This document shows, one piece after another, positions 43,331-55,608 of a DNA stretch of 64,000 bases (the stretch's first letter is position 1; each line of letters starts with the position of its first letter). Source of the stretch: Amorphophallus konjac (taxonomy: Eukaryota > Streptophyta > Magnoliopsida > Alismatales > Araceae); NCBI GenBank assembly GCA_022559845.1, contig CM040124.1:67603491-67667490 (forward strand), given 5' to 3'. The notes beneath the pieces are model-generated. The model saw only the letters and a program-made list of their open reading frames with translations. It had not been told where the DNA came from and did not search any database. Made by a program: the position numbers and the translations under genes.

Positions 43331-45774
43331 CAAGCAAAAAATTTTGGAACCCAAGACTGTTTGGGCCCCGTAACAATAGTCAAATCATTCAAACATGACA
43401 ACAGTTATTTTGGTATCTAGATGTGTGTTTGTGATTTTCCTTGTGTTGTGGATTTCTTATTATTATTCGGCTTGTTCTAGTTGTTGTGCACATTCTGAAT
43501 TTTTGTTGACCTTTCAGACGCATGAAAATTTTTGTGCCACTTGTGGGACCAAGAAGCATTGGGATTAGTGGGTGCCTCAAAGAAACTAGGTAGGGTAGAC
43601 TTGTGATGCACATATTCATAGGAATTCTTATCCATAAATGAATTGTACGTAGGTTGCATAGAATCATTCCAAGGGTAGCCTTGATGCATCCAGTGAGACT
43701 TAGATTTCTGAAAATTCTGATACATAGACCTTTCCGAGTAGTTACCTCGACCTGTCCTATTTGGGTTGAAATGACGGGAATTCTAAAATAATGGCCAGGT
43801 AGATGCTCTGTAGTGGTAGTGTCGACCTGAAGGATTCCTACTCTGACTTTGATTTCTTAATGACTGAGACTTAGCTGAAGGGGAAGTCTGAGCATTGTAT
43901 TGGACCTATTGACCTAATTGTTGTGACTGGGTTGTTCTGGTCTTGGGGTTCCCATGCACTTGGGACCTAACAGGTTGACTCCTACCCTGACCCTTGGGCT
44001 TAGGTGCATCCACCTTCCCTTTGCCCTTATCCTTGGCACTCACTTTACTTTGTTTATTATTTTTCACAGATTTTTTATTACTATTTTCTTCACAATTCAT
44101 TCTTATCAAAGGATTGAATTCTGATTTTCCTTTCTCAACTACAAATGAGATTGTCTTCACCTCAAAACTTTTCTTGCTAGTTGGATTAAAACCCAATCTT
44201 TCTCTTCCGAAATTTATTTTAGTTCCTAGAATTGCATTCAAATTTTCTTTTCCTTGAGTCATGGCCTCAAGGGAGTTTTGTTTATCACTGACTTCCATTT
44301 CCAAACTATCAATGGCTTTCTTCAATTCCTCGTTTACACTTTTTACAGCTTCATATTTTTCATTTGCAGTTTTTGCTTCTTCTTCAAACTTTGGCATTCT
44401 GATTTTAAGTTCATCAATAACATTTTTTAGATTCTTATTTTCACATCTCAATCCATTTAGAACACTTTTGTATTCATCCATTTCAGCAAGTGAATTTTTT
44501 AACTTAGTGTTTTCAGTTTCTAGATATGCAATCCTATCATTCAAAGTGGTGTCATTAACAAGGGAGTTTATCTTCTTTTTCAAGTGTCTATTCTCCCTAC
44601 GAATATCATCATATTTATCTAAAATTTCAGCATATGCCTCTTCCCAATCACTATGAGTATAATTTTCGAACAGGGAAGTTACCTCATCATCTTCCTCTTC
44701 TTCTTCTTCTCTTCTGGCCATCAGGCACAGCTTGTCATCATCTTTACTGTCAGATGAGCTTCCTTGACTATCTTCTTCTTTGTCGCTCTAGGTGCTCACC
44801 ATGGCCTTGGCCTTCTTGTTCTTCCACCTGGGATGATTCTCTTTTTGCAGCTCAGGACAGTCCGCCTTCAGATGTACTGATTTTCTACAGTTATAACATA
44901 GGATCCCATCAGTCTTTTTAAAATTATCAGATTTAAATCTTGATTGTCTCTTCCATGAGGAGTCTTTTCGTCTAAAGCTCTTACCTTCTTTCCTCAAGAA
45001 TCTTTTAAACTTTCTAGTTAACAGAGTGAACTCACCCGAATCTTTTTCAGAACTAGAAGAACTATGCTCGCTAGAGGACCCTTTGTTGCTAGAACTTACT
45101 TTAAGCGCCAGGGGCTTCTTCTTCTTCTCAGTGTCATCGACCCTTTTAAGATTCAGCTCGTATGTCATCAAAGAGCTGATGAGTTCATCAACCGTGGTGG
45201 TTGCCAGATTCCTAGACTCCTTTACTACAGTGGCTTTCGTATGCCAGATCGGTGTCAAGGATCGGAGGATCTTCCTAACCAGCTCGTAATCGATGTAGTT
45301 CTTGCCCAGACTCTTCAAACTATTAGTTAGCTGCATCAACCTAGCATACATCTCGGAAATGGTTTCGTCATATTTAATCTTAAAAGCTTCATACTCAGAG
45401 ACTAGCATATTTGCTTTTGTTTCTCTTAGCTTAGATGTTCCCTCATATATTACCTATATTACCTATAATTTATCCCACATTTCCTTCGCGGTGGAGCAGG
45501 AGGACACTCTGGAAAACTCGGTGGGATGTAGAGCGCATTGCATAGCGTTCATCGCACTCCAATTCAGTGTCGATCTTCGAATTTGCTCCTGAGTCCAAAC
45601 ATCTTCATCTCCGGGAAGCTCGAAAGGACCTCGGTTGATCACCTTCCATATCTCGTGGTCTTTAGCTCTTAAGAAAATCTGCATTCGATTCTTCCAGTAT
45701 GCATAGTCAGTTCCATTGAAGAATGGAGGCTTACTTACGGAATGACCCTCAGCTATAAGACCTCTAGCATCCAT
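43331..45774 (-). pseudogene. D1: gag (SIRE-like Ty1/copia)
   Basis: It starts at 45774 (MDARGLIAEGHSVSKPPFFN). The N-terminal UBN2-type gag region spans two open pieces, 45463-45774 and 44788-45408. At their junction a 9-bp duplication of GTAATATAG gives two TAG stops. A CCHC knuckle reads CYNCRKSVHLKADCP near 44870-44900. After a stop comes a coiled-coil-rich, Lys/Glu-rich stretch (43906-44721) with many LK and EN heptad-like runs, then decayed sequence to 43470 with SHWMHQGYPW. The long coiled coil is typical of SIRE-type gag. Confidence 0.85.
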
Positions 45775-45818
45775 TTCACCAGATCTCTCTGGGATGTTAA
45801 GCCCTTAAGGAGAGTTTG

Positions 45819-45830
45819 GCTCTGATACCA
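45819..45830 (-). other. Primer binding site of D1 (initiator Met tRNA type)
   Basis: Minus strand TGGTATCAGAGC; two bases (CG) separate it from the LTR end at 45833. Confidence 0.85.
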
Positions 45831-45832
45831 CG

Positions 45833-47878
45833 TGACAGTATAGATGAACAACTGATCTAGAGGGGGGGTGAATAGATCAACCCCAAATTATTCTCTTAAC
45901 AGTAGTAATTAAAATGCAGAATGAAAATTGCTGTGAAGTAAACTACCAAATCAATCTGGATGAGCAACGAGAAGATCTAATGAAGAAATGCTATCATCCA
46001 CACAGAACACCAAATTATATTATAATCAGCAAATGGGCATTCAACATGACAACTCAGCTCTAGTACTAAGCGAAGGTTTGATTCACGAATCTCCTTACGC
46101 AAGAGACAATTTTCTAGATAGACATACCCTATCCTTCTGACTATGTCTTTTGATATACCACTGAGATGTAGATCGATAGGAATAAAACCGATAGAGGAAC
46201 TACTGAATGAATCACGCAAGGAAAGCAATCACACACAAGAGACAATATAATTTTTAAGGTGGTTCGATCTCAATCTTGATATCTACGTCCACCCCTCACT
46301 CAATCGAGTGAGGCTTCCGCCAAAACACAGCTTTGAATCCGCTCAACACACAGCTTACAAACGGCTGAGCTTCATAGCTTGCTATCCGAGGAAAACTCCT
46401 CGCTACTGTCTCACAGCTTGGACCGCTTATTACATAGCTTAGACCACTGATTACATAGCTTACACTAGTTCAAAGACAAGCAAAAAGGAAACAGAAAAAA
46501 ATGACAAAGACATATTGAAAACATATAGATCTCTCTCGAGCAACAGACTCTAAATCTGATTCAGAAGTTAAGACCAACCCAGTTTCTCCTCAAGCTCTCT
46601 TCTCTCAAACTTCTTCTCCTTCTTCTGATACTTTGTTTTCTCTCACTCTTCTGTAGGAAACTCACACTCTTAACTTCTTCTCTCATTTTCTGATCTCTCC
46701 TCTCTAACTTTTCACCTCTAAATTCTTCTCTCTGGATGATCACTCTCGAGCTCTTTTTCTTCTCTCTATTTCTTCTCTGGTTTGCTCTATTTCTTCGAAT
46801 CTCTTGCTCGTCTCCTCTATTCTTCTAGTGCACGCACGATCCCTCTTTATCCTCTAGCATGAATCTTGTGGACCCCACAAGATTTCGATAAGGCATGTGG
46901 AGGGAACGCTCCCGCCAAAATGATTTCTAGAAGGTGTTTGACATGAGAATCCACGTGTCAAATAAAGGCTGGAGACCTTCTACATGGCAGATCCTTCTGT
47001 TACGGTATCATCCTTGGATCATGTGCCAGGCTGCTTCACTTAGGAGATTTGAGTGAAGATGGCTTGGCCAGTTTGATTCTGAACTTTGCAGTTTAGATGT
47101 TTGAACAATTGGCTGAGTCACTCTGGCAATACCACTTGATGTTCCTAACAAAACAAATATGAAGATTCATTATTAACTTCATTTTCATGTAGCTAACGAG
47201 ATATCAAAATAAATGATTATAGAATGTACATTTAACCATATCATGAAGACAAGCTAAATCACACGAATGAGTGCGTGAATATCTGCAAGTGCATCGATGC
47301 ACAAACAAAGTGCATCGACCTGTCTTTCAATCGTGATGAACAATGTAGCAAGATTGCAATAAAGCATCAACCTATTTCTCATATAGGTAGACCTTATGCA
47401 GTTAGGGAAACAAATGTTGCATCGACGCACATACATAGTGCATCAACCTATTAGTGCACAAGCCCGCACTCCATGTTCTGTAACATCGACGTGCCACTGA
47501 GGCGTGTTGACCTATCCCATGAGATACTACCAAAAACTCTCAAAACATCAATGCAAGACATTTCTGCATCGAGCTGATCTCTAAGACAATGCACAAGGTC
47601 CATCGACCTTATAAGCACAAGACCCTTTATCGCATCGACCTCACAATGCTATCGCTGACTCACTATTGCTTATCAGCATCGACCTGACTACAATGTGCAT
47701 CGACCTGATAATACATGACTTCTACAACCGCATTGACCTGCTAGGCCAAAATGCGTAGAAGCATTGACTTGACAGGCAACATGCATGAATATGCATCGAC
47801 CTGATCTTCTTTACACTAGAAGATGCATCGACCTAATTTTGAACATAGAACACATTCTAACTTAATGAAAAGACATTA
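45833..47878 (-). mobile_element. 5' LTR of D1, interrupted at 47878
   Basis: Aligned with 26293-28338 of the left LTR. About 100 bp of the U3 end is missing because element E inserted at 47879 (likely target CATTA). The hairpin is at 45854-45878 and the TGCATCGACCTG array at 47287-47836. Confidence 0.85.
47287..47836. repeat. Array of TGCATCGACCTG words (right D1 LTR)
   Basis: Positional counterpart of 27748-28296. Several words differ between the two LTRs by C-to-T or G-to-A at the CpG, e.g. GCATCAACCTA against GCATCGACCTG. Confidence 0.8.
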
Positions 47879-49049
47879 TGTAACGACCCGAAATCTGAAC
47901 ACCGGGAAGGCCCGATAGCCCGAATCTCGAACCACCACCCACGAGCCCGAAGACTCGGAAGGGTTGAAAGGATGGTGTAGAGATACACAAGAATCTAAAA
48001 TAATTGCAGAGCTACGCAGATTAATTGAATTAAGCAGGAAGCAATAAATAACATTAATTAAATTACATGGTCCATAAAAATGACGGCAGTCTAAAAAGAC
48101 AGTAGTCCACAACTAGTACAGTCCAAAGAGAAAAGTACAACTACGCGGGACATACCCCGGAACTGGCAACTAACCCTGGGCACCTGAACCACGTGGAGCG
48201 TCTGAAGCGCTCCCCAGAAGCCTCGTCTCACTTGAAACATGGTGAAAACACGCAGGGAATGAGCCTCAAAACACAAGGCTTAGTAGGGATCATCCGGTCC
48301 CCACCTTGCAAACCGAGAAACTGCGCGGAAAGTAACTACAAGCTACTACGACGGCTAGTACCGAACACACCGCATGAAAACCGAGACAACTCGGCAAAAG
48401 CCAAAGAAAACCCAAGAGTCACAACCAGACAAAGACAGGAGTACCAACCCACTAGAAGTAAGGCCGGATGCATCCACTGACGACTTAAACCGTGCCTCGG
48501 GTGTCCCCCTCGACCCCTGGTGGAACGGGAACACCGTACTAGTAACCATAGAACAAGTGACTAGCTGGGGTTGGGCTCGTCAGCGCGGGTCCAACCGCCT
48601 CCAACCACGTGTGAACATACAGACCGCACGTCCCTCGTCTGGCCCTCTGACTGGTTTTTCCCTCAGCCGGACTCTGGCTGCAAGACGTGGGGCCCAACGG
48701 AAATCAGTCTAAAAACAGTCTCTCGGGGTAGCCTCACCACCACTCCCTGGTGGGACCACTCGCGTGTCGGAAGGCTACGACTAGTGGAGGGTCATTGAAG
48801 GAGTAGACTCTCTAGTCAACGGAAAACGACATCTAAATCGGACAAAGTACAAGGGCCGCTCCTCGTACCGACACCGACTCACGGTGACACGAGCCGAGAA
48901 CACCAACTCCTGAGATCCCACGGCACCCTCACGTGTGGCCCCCACATGATGCTCTACATCAGTCAGACCACGGGTAAGCACTTGGATCGAGATCCACTAA
49001 CTCGGGACTCGAAACAGCAAAACATAACTTTGGTCGGACATAGATCTCT

Positions 49050-49420
49050 GGCAGTCCACACTTGGGCCGCCACAGAGTCTGGCGGTCCAGAATTGGGCCG
49101 CCACAGGGACTGTAGCGGTCCAACAATGGGCCGCCACACCCTGGGTTGCGAATGAAATGGTGGTCCTATATAGGGCCGTCACATGGATGTGGCGGGCGTA
49201 CCTTAGGCCGCCACACCCCAAAAACTCCCGGTCAACTCGCCCTCTAGCAGTCTGACCCTCGGCCGCCACCTCTTCTGGCAATCTGTCGTGCAGCCGCCAG
49301 AAGACCTGTAGACCTGCCCACAAAATAGTGCCATGTGGCGCACCCACCTTGGGCCGCCACAGGCTCTAGAGCTCCTACCCTGGGCCGCCAAAGGCTCTGG
49401 CGGTCTCTGGAAGGACCGCC
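49050..49420. repeat. Array of GGCGGTCC ... TGGGCCGCCAC dyad units, about nine copies
   Basis: Each unit holds a GGCGGTCC-like half, 5-10 bp, then GGGCCGCCAC, so the unit is an inverted repeat. Spacing is about 40 bp. Some copies are worn (GGGCCGTCAC, CAGCCGCCAG). Confidence 0.8.
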
Positions 49421-49965
49421 AAATCATCCCGAGAATGGGTCAGCGGGAATAAACCCAAAAACTTGTTCCACGCCCCGATCATCCATGTATGAGGGGGGAA
49501 ACAAGGGGGAAGCTCCCCTATAGCCCCTAGCATGCATCTACGCCCTCGAATCGATCCGAAACGCGACGAAACGGTAGATCGGTACACAACCCCCAAAACA
49601 TGGATTTTGCCCTACCCGGCTCAAAAACGCCCCTCTCGACCTCTCCTCGGCCTACAAATCACGGGGGACGACGGGATGAGCATGGGGATCCATCTCCCTA
49701 CCTCAATGGAGCACGAGCTCCGCCGAAATGCCGCCGAACGTGAAGAAGAAGCTTTTAGAATCCTCGTTCCTTCACGAAATCCCACGAGCCACACGCCACC
49801 ACGATCACCTCGACGCCACGCCATCACCTCACTGCCGTCTGCAGCCGGGAGGGGCGCCGCCGCGGTCACGTCGGACGAAGAGAGAGAGGAAGGGGGTGAT
49901 CGCTCATGGGAGGAAGAAGGAAGAGGAAGAAAGAAGAAGAAAGGGAAAAAGAAAAAAAAATATGG

Positions 49966-49977
49966 GTTTATATAGAA
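49966..49977 (-). promoter_or_regulatory. TATA box of LTR E
   Basis: Minus strand CTATATAAAC, about 320 bp inside the LTR, followed by a C/T-rich leader. Confidence 0.6.
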
Positions 49978-50293
49978 AATCCAGAAATTTTGAAAAATAC
50001 CCAAAAATAAGAAAATATACCGCCGCGATCGTTGGAACGCGCTGATCGCTGTGGTACCATTCCTGAGTAGGTGAACGACCCAATTCACCTGCTATGGAGT
50101 TCCGTAGGTCCTGTTAGGGAAAAACACAGGAAACCGCGGAACACGTTCTGGGACCTCCGAAACTGATTCGAAACGCACGAATCCGAACCCGAAAAATGTT
50201 CGAAAGATAACCTCGGGCAAAAGGAGAACAAAATCTCTGAGAAAATAGATCCAAGACCCAAGAACCGGGATCCGAAGGGTCCGGGATATTACA

Positions 50294-50308
50294 GCCCTCC
50301 CCCCTTAA
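50294..50308 (-). other. Polypurine tract of element E
   Basis: Minus strand TTTAAGGGGGGAGGGC, directly before the 3' LTR. Confidence 0.75.
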
Positions 50309-50343
50309 ACAAATTTCATCTTCGAAATTTAAAATAAAGCACA

Positions 50344-51548
50344 GGGGAAGAAAAAGGGGTACTCACTCGAACAGGTAAGGGAACTGCTGACGCATCTCGT
50401 CCTCACGCTCCCAAGAAGCCTCACCACTAGAGTGTCGCTGCCACACCACCTTAACCAACGGGATAACCTTATTCCGTAGGTGCTGCTCTCGTCGATCCTC
50501 AATACGGATAGGGAACTCCGGTAGAGACAGATCGGGAGTCACCTCGGGCCAAACCGACTCCTCCAACACATGAGAAACATTAGGCATATACTTCCTCACC
50601 ATCGAGACATGGAACACGTCATGCACCGCTGCAAACTTAGGAGGTAGCTGCAATCGATAAGCAACCTCGCCAATGCGCTCCACGATGAGGAAAGGACCAA
50701 CATAGCGGGGACTCAACTTACCACGTTGTCCGAATCTCATCACTCCCTTCATGGGAGAAACCCTCAGAAATACACGATCACCGACCGCAAAATAGAGTGG
50801 CTGCCTTTTCCGATCGGCATAACTCTTCTGTCGACTCTACGCCGCCAACATGTTCTGACGAACCAGATGCACCACATCAATGCACTGCTGCACCAGCTCC
50901 GGTCCCATCACAACATGCTCACCAACCTCAGACCAATCGAGTGGAGTCCGACACGGTCGCCCGTACAATGCCTCATAAGGAGCCATCCCAATGCTCGAAT
51001 GATAGCCGTTGTTGTAGGCAAATTCCCCCAATGGTAGATGGTGAATCTAACTCCCTTGACATTCCAGGCAACAAGATCTCAACATATCCTCTAACGTCTG
51101 AATGGTCCTCTCCGACTAACCATCTGACTGAGGATGATACGCTGAGCTAAATGCTAACTCCGTGCCAAGAGCTCGCTGGAAACTCCTCTAGAATCCAGAA
51201 GTGAAACACAAATCTCGATCGGACACAATGGAAATGAGAATTCCATGCAAAGGTACGATCCGCTCCACATAAAGATGAGCCAACTTGGACACACTCCAGC
51301 TGACCTTGACTGGTAACAACCGAGCCACCTTCGTCAGTCTATCCACCAGCAACCAAATACTATCCTGTCCACTCAGAGTCCTCGGCAATCCCACCATAAA
51401 ATCCGTGGTCACGTGGTCCCATTTTCACGCAGGAACATCCAAAGGCTGAAGAGTATCCCCTGGTCGTTGATGCTCCGCTTTCACCTGCTGACAGGTCAGG
51501 CATCGGGCCACATACTCGACAATATCTCTCTTCATGCCTGACCACCAG
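50344..51548 (-). pseudogene. Element E: integrase core and C-terminal domain
   Basis: Integrase joins element DNA to the genome. On the minus strand: DFMVGLPRT (first Asp) near 51390, DRLTKVARLLPV, SIVSDRD (second Asp) near 51210, SSAYHPQ then DG, TAG, SERTIQTLEDML near 51070-51150 with the Glu region, EFAYNNGYHSSIGMAPYEALYG near 50960-51030, then the GPFLIVERIGEVAYRLQLP domain near 50640-50710. It ends with a chromodomain-like tail (50363-50500, FPIRIEDRREQHLRNKVIPL and VVWQRHSSGEASWE). Several TAG stops are present, including one at a position usually Gln. Confidence 0.9.
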
Positions 51549-52594
51549 AACTACCTCTTCAAGTTTTGATACATCTTCGTCGCGCCTGGGTGCACAGTGT
51601 ATCGACTCCCATCAGCCTCCCGTAACACCGCACGCCTCACCTGCTCCTCGACTGGGATGTACAGCCTACCACGGAATCTCACAGCTCCGTCCTCGCCGTA
51701 GTCCACATCAGCCAAAGCCAAAATCCGGGACAACTCAGGGTTTGCACGCTGAGCATCTGTCACCTGGCGACTAATCGCAGGTGTGACAGTCAAGCTCACA
51801 AGAATAGCTGACCCTGGCTCCTGGGGAACCTTAAGCCTAAATGTCACGGCCGGCACTTGTTCCCAGAGCCTCCACTTCCTCATCATCATGGTGCTGACAA
51901 CGACCTTCCTACTCAAGGCATCGGCAATGACGTTCATCCTGCCCGGCTGATAAGACAGGGTGAAGTCATAATCCTTCATATACTCCATCCATCACCTCTG
52001 CCTGAGGTTGCGGTCCTTCTGAGTGAACACATACCTTAAACTCTGAGGGTCTGTGAACACCTCAAACTTCTCACCGTATAGATAATGCCTCCAAACCATC
52101 AATGCAAAGATCATAGCCGCTAACTCAAGATCATGGGTAGGGTAGTTCTCCTCATGGGGCTGTAGCTATCGAGATGCATAAGCCACCACTCTACCGTGCT
52201 GCATCAGCACAGCACCCAACCCAATCCCGGAAGCATCCGTACACACCACAAAACCTCCCGATCCAGAAGGTAACACCAACACTGGTGCCAAGGTGAGCAA
52301 CCTCCTAAGCTCCATAAAGCTCTGCTCACACTCACCAATCTAGACAAACGGCACATCCTTCCGCGTAAGCCTGGTCATCGGGGTTGCAACACGAGAAAAA
52401 TCTTGAATGAATCCCTGGTAATAGCCTGCAAGTCCCAAGAAACTCTGAATCTCCATCACGAACCTTGACCTCGGTCACTGCATTACTGCCTCGACCTTGG
52501 CTGGATCCACGGAAACACCATCACCAGAAATCACGTGCCCCAAAAAGTGCACCTCACAAAGTCAAAACTCACACTTGCTGAGCTTAGCATACAA
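51549..52594 (-). pseudogene. Element E: RNase H and integrase zinc-binding region
   Basis: RNase H blocks: [20 protein letters not shown] near 52030-52080, DYDFTLSYQPGRMNVIADAL near 51930-51980. The zinc-binding part of integrase follows (READGSRYTVHPGATKMYQ near 51560-51610). The N-terminal part of RNase H (52090-52594) has several stops and only short open pieces. Confidence 0.8.
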
Positions 52595-53250
52595 CTAGTG
52601 ATCTCGTAAAGTCTGCAACACAACCCTCAACGGATACGCATGCTCATCGGTAGACCGCGAATACACAAGGATGTCGTCCACAAACATGACCACGAACTGG
52701 TCCAAGTAAGGACGGAACACCCTCTGCATCAAATCCATAAATGCTGCGGGGGCATTGGTGAGCCCAAACGGCATCATCAGAAACTCATAATGCCTGTATC
52801 TCGAGCTAAACGCAGTCTTCTCCACGTCAGACTCTCGAATCCGCAACTGATAATAACCGGACCGTAAATCAATCCGTGAGAACACTCGAGCAGACTGAAG
52901 CTGGTCGAACAAGTCATCAATCCGCGACAACAGATACTTGTTCTTAACGGTCACCTCGTTCAGCTGTCGGTAGTCAATGCACAAGCTCAGACTACCGTCT
53001 TTTTTCTTCACGAACAACACTGGCGCACCCCAAGGGGAAAAACTAGGATGAATATACCCCTTTGCCAGCAACTCCTACAACTGCGCCCTCAACTCTCTCA
53101 ACTTAGCGGGAGCCATACGGTAAGGAGCCTTCGACAAAGGTCCCGTACCAGGCACAATCTCAATCACAAAATCAATCTCCCGCTGGGGAGGCAATCCAGG
53201 TAGGTCCTCGAAAAAAACATCGGGAAACTCGCACACCACCGGGATGTTCT
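52595..53250 (-). pseudogene. Element E: reverse transcriptase
   Basis: Open stretch 52595-53071: [86 protein letters not shown] and the catalytic [15 protein letters not shown] near 52660-52700. The YVDD position reads FVDD. The thumb follows, with a stop at 52595. Upstream (53072-53250) the pre-RT segment [16 protein letters not shown] is visible near 53105-53140, separated by one stop. Confidence 0.9.
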
Positions 53251-53830
53251 CCACATCTAGCTCCGACTAGTCCACCACGACCACAGAAGCGAGAAAACCC
53301 TGACAACCCGCATCAAGCAAACGACGAGCCCTAATAGCCGAAATAAGAAAGCGGGAAGAGGAAGACCTAATACCTTAAAAATAGAAGGTGGGTTCACGAA
53401 GTCGCTAGAAATAAACCCTCTTCGAGCCACAATCCACCAAAGCATGATGTGCCTCGAGCCAATCCATGCCCAAAATCATATCAAAGTCCTGAAGTGGCAA
53501 CGCATAAAGCCTGGCCGGCAAACTCCGCCCTTCAACCTACACAGGAACCTCATCAAAACAATACGGAGTGATCATAAAATCACCAGAAGGTAACTCCACT
53601 GCCAAATCATAGGACAATTGGGTCACCATCTCCTCAATACTCAGCGTGAAATCCTCCGAAATAAACGAATAAGACGCGCCAGAATCAAACAAAACTCGAG
53701 CAGCACAACCCAAAATCCGAACGGTACCTTCCACGAGCTGTGACGCCATTACCTCTGCCCTGGTCATGTGTGTAATCTGGCCTCGGGATCTCTGCTTGCC
53801 TCCCACACTCGCTGACCTGGCTAGCGGCGG
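53251..53830 (-). pseudogene. Element E: aspartic protease
   Basis: Active-site block ARVLFDSGASYSFISEDF near 53650-53700 with an intact DSGA. Upstream ASQLVEGTVRILG, downstream ELPSGDFMITPYCFDEVPV. The open piece is 53537-53806; the rest to 53251 is decayed with stops (a DFDMILGMDWLEAHHA-like block is near 53450-53500). Confidence 0.85.
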
Positions 53831-55030
53831 ATACTGCCCCTGCTGCTGCTGCTGCCTCTGCTACTGAGGGTACTACTGCTGCGGAGGAAACTACTACTGT
53901 TGCGGCCTCTGAGGGCAATCATGTGCCATATGCCCTGGCTGGTCACACCTGAAACCAATCACCGGCGCCGTTCACTGCCTGCCTGGATGCGACTCGCCAC
54001 ACCAGGGACACAATCCCCGCGATCCACCCACTGACCCCTAATGTTGAAAAGGGACCGGCTGCTGCACACTGCCCGAAGACGCCTGCCTCTGATCCTTACG
54101 CTTCTAACCAAAGCCCTTCTTGAACTTGGAGCCAAAAGACGTAGATCCTACCGCTGACGCTGTCGGTGTCGACGCTCCCGAACTACCCACAGTATCCTGG
54201 AAAGTACTCTGCTTCTTGGTAGCCGTGTGCTGACTACAGCCTGACTGGGACTGCCCCTGGCCTCCCGGTCCTCGAACCTTCTGCATATCCAGCTCCAAAC
54301 ATTCCGCCACACGAGATGCTGTCTCCAAATCAGTAGCAGCGTTCGCCATCAAGAGGTGCCTCAGCTCCTGCCTTACACCCTGAACGAACTGCTCTGTCTT
54401 CACTCCCTCATGCTCCATGATATGGGGAGCATAACGGCCTAACTCCATAAATCGAGCCCTGTACTGCAACACTGACATGTCGCCCTGAACCAGCTCCAAA
54501 AACTGATGCATCTTCTGTGTACCAACGTAGGATGGGCAGTAGGTACGCTCGAAGACCGTAACAAAGTCCTTCCACACGATCTCCTGAAGGGGACGAGACC
54601 GAAGGGATGTATTCCACTCTGAAGACCACCAATCCCGAGTCGTACCGACAACTGGTTACAAGCCAACATCACCATGTCCTCCTCAGCATAGCGCATGGAC
54701 TGAACACTCTCTCCATCTCATCAAGCCATCGCCTGGCCACATCGGGATCTGGCTGGCCCTCGTAATAGGGTGGGTGAAACTACAAGAAATCCCTCACAGC
54801 ACAACTGGGTCCACCCCTAGCCGACGAGCCCTCACCAGCATCACCGCCAAACTGCTGAGCCATGGCCTGAAACATACTCCGAAAGAAATCCTCGGCCCCT
54901 GGAACTCTCGCTGCATCCCCTGCCCGGTTGGTAACTGGTGGCACTCTACTCTGCTCGTCCTGCTCTCCTGCCGACTATCACTACTGAGATCGAGTCCTCT
55001 GCCTCGAAGCCATACTCGCCTACCTGCAAA
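53831..55030 (-). pseudogene. Element E: gag
   Basis: On the minus strand: the gag N-terminal part with MRYAEEDMVMLACNQL near 54650-54696; the core VWKDFVTVFERTYCPSYVGT and FLELVQGDMSVLQYRARFME (54420-54577); FVQGVRQELRHLLMANA near 54340; then a Gln/Ser-rich tail. The knuckle reads GFRCDQPGHMAHDCP near 53915-53960, so the first Cys of the CCHC is Gly. A Gln-rich stretch (53835-53905) carries four TAG codons among CAG codons. The N-terminus is near 55010-55030, after the primer site. Confidence 0.85.
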
Positions 55031-55163
55031 TAGACAAAAGAAACGGAAAACAATGGAATCAATAAAACACACGATGCCCGACCCCAGTGCCGATTGTACA
55101 TCATCATTGTGGACTAGTGGACCACTGTAACTATTTATGATTCTTATATATATCCACAACCGT

Positions 55164-55175
55164 GCTCTGATACCA
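55164..55175 (-). other. Primer binding site of element E (initiator Met tRNA type)
   Basis: Minus strand TGGTATCAGAGC, two bases from the LTR end at 55178. Confidence 0.85.
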
Positions 55176-55177
55176 GC

Positions 55178-55608
55178 TGTAACGACCCGAAATCTGAACA
55201 CCGGGAAGGCCCGATAGCCCGAATCTCGAACCGCCACCCACGAGCCCGAAGACTCGGAAGGGTTGAAAGGATGGTGTAAAGATACACAAGAATCTAAAAT
55301 ATTTGCAGAGCTACGCAAATTAATTGAATTAAGCAGGAAGTAATAAATAACATTAGTTAAATTACATGGTCCACAAAAATAACAGCAGTCTAAAAAGACA
55401 GTAGTCCACAACTAGTACAGTCCAAAGAGAAAAGTACAACTACGCGGGGCATAGCCCGGAACTGGCAACTAACCCTGGGCACCTGAACCACGTGGAGCCT
55501 CTGAAGTGCTCCCCAGAAGCTTCCTTTCACCTAAAACACGGTGAAAACAAGCAGGGAATGAGCCTCAAAACACAAGGCTCAGTAGGGATCATCCGGTCCC
55601 CACCTCGC
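55178..55608 (-). mobile_element. 5' LTR of element E, truncated by insertion of F
   Basis: Matches 47879-48308. The match stops at 55608 where LTR F begins with TGTTGGG. Confidence 0.85.

Larger units (their letters stand above)
47879..50293 (-). mobile_element. 3' LTR of chromovirus-like element E (Ty3/gypsy), 2415 bp
   Basis: Minus strand starts TGTAATATCCCGGACCC at 50293 and ends CGGGTCGTTACA at 47879. The TATA box CTATATAAAC is at 49966-49977. The first 430 bp match 55178-55608, with about 5-6% differences by eye. An array of GGGCCGCCAC and GGCGGTCC words lies at 49050-49420, here downstream of the TATA box. ORFs in this LTR are chance. Confidence 0.85.

Noticed and set aside
43994..44656. 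Plus-strand ORFs rich in Phe, Leu and Ser
   Set aside because: They mirror the Lys/Glu-rich coiled coil of D1 gag on the other strand.
49532..49975. 147-codon ORF on the plus strand in LTR E
   Set aside because: It is antisense to the LTR promoter, ends in a Lys-rich low-complexity run and has no domain.
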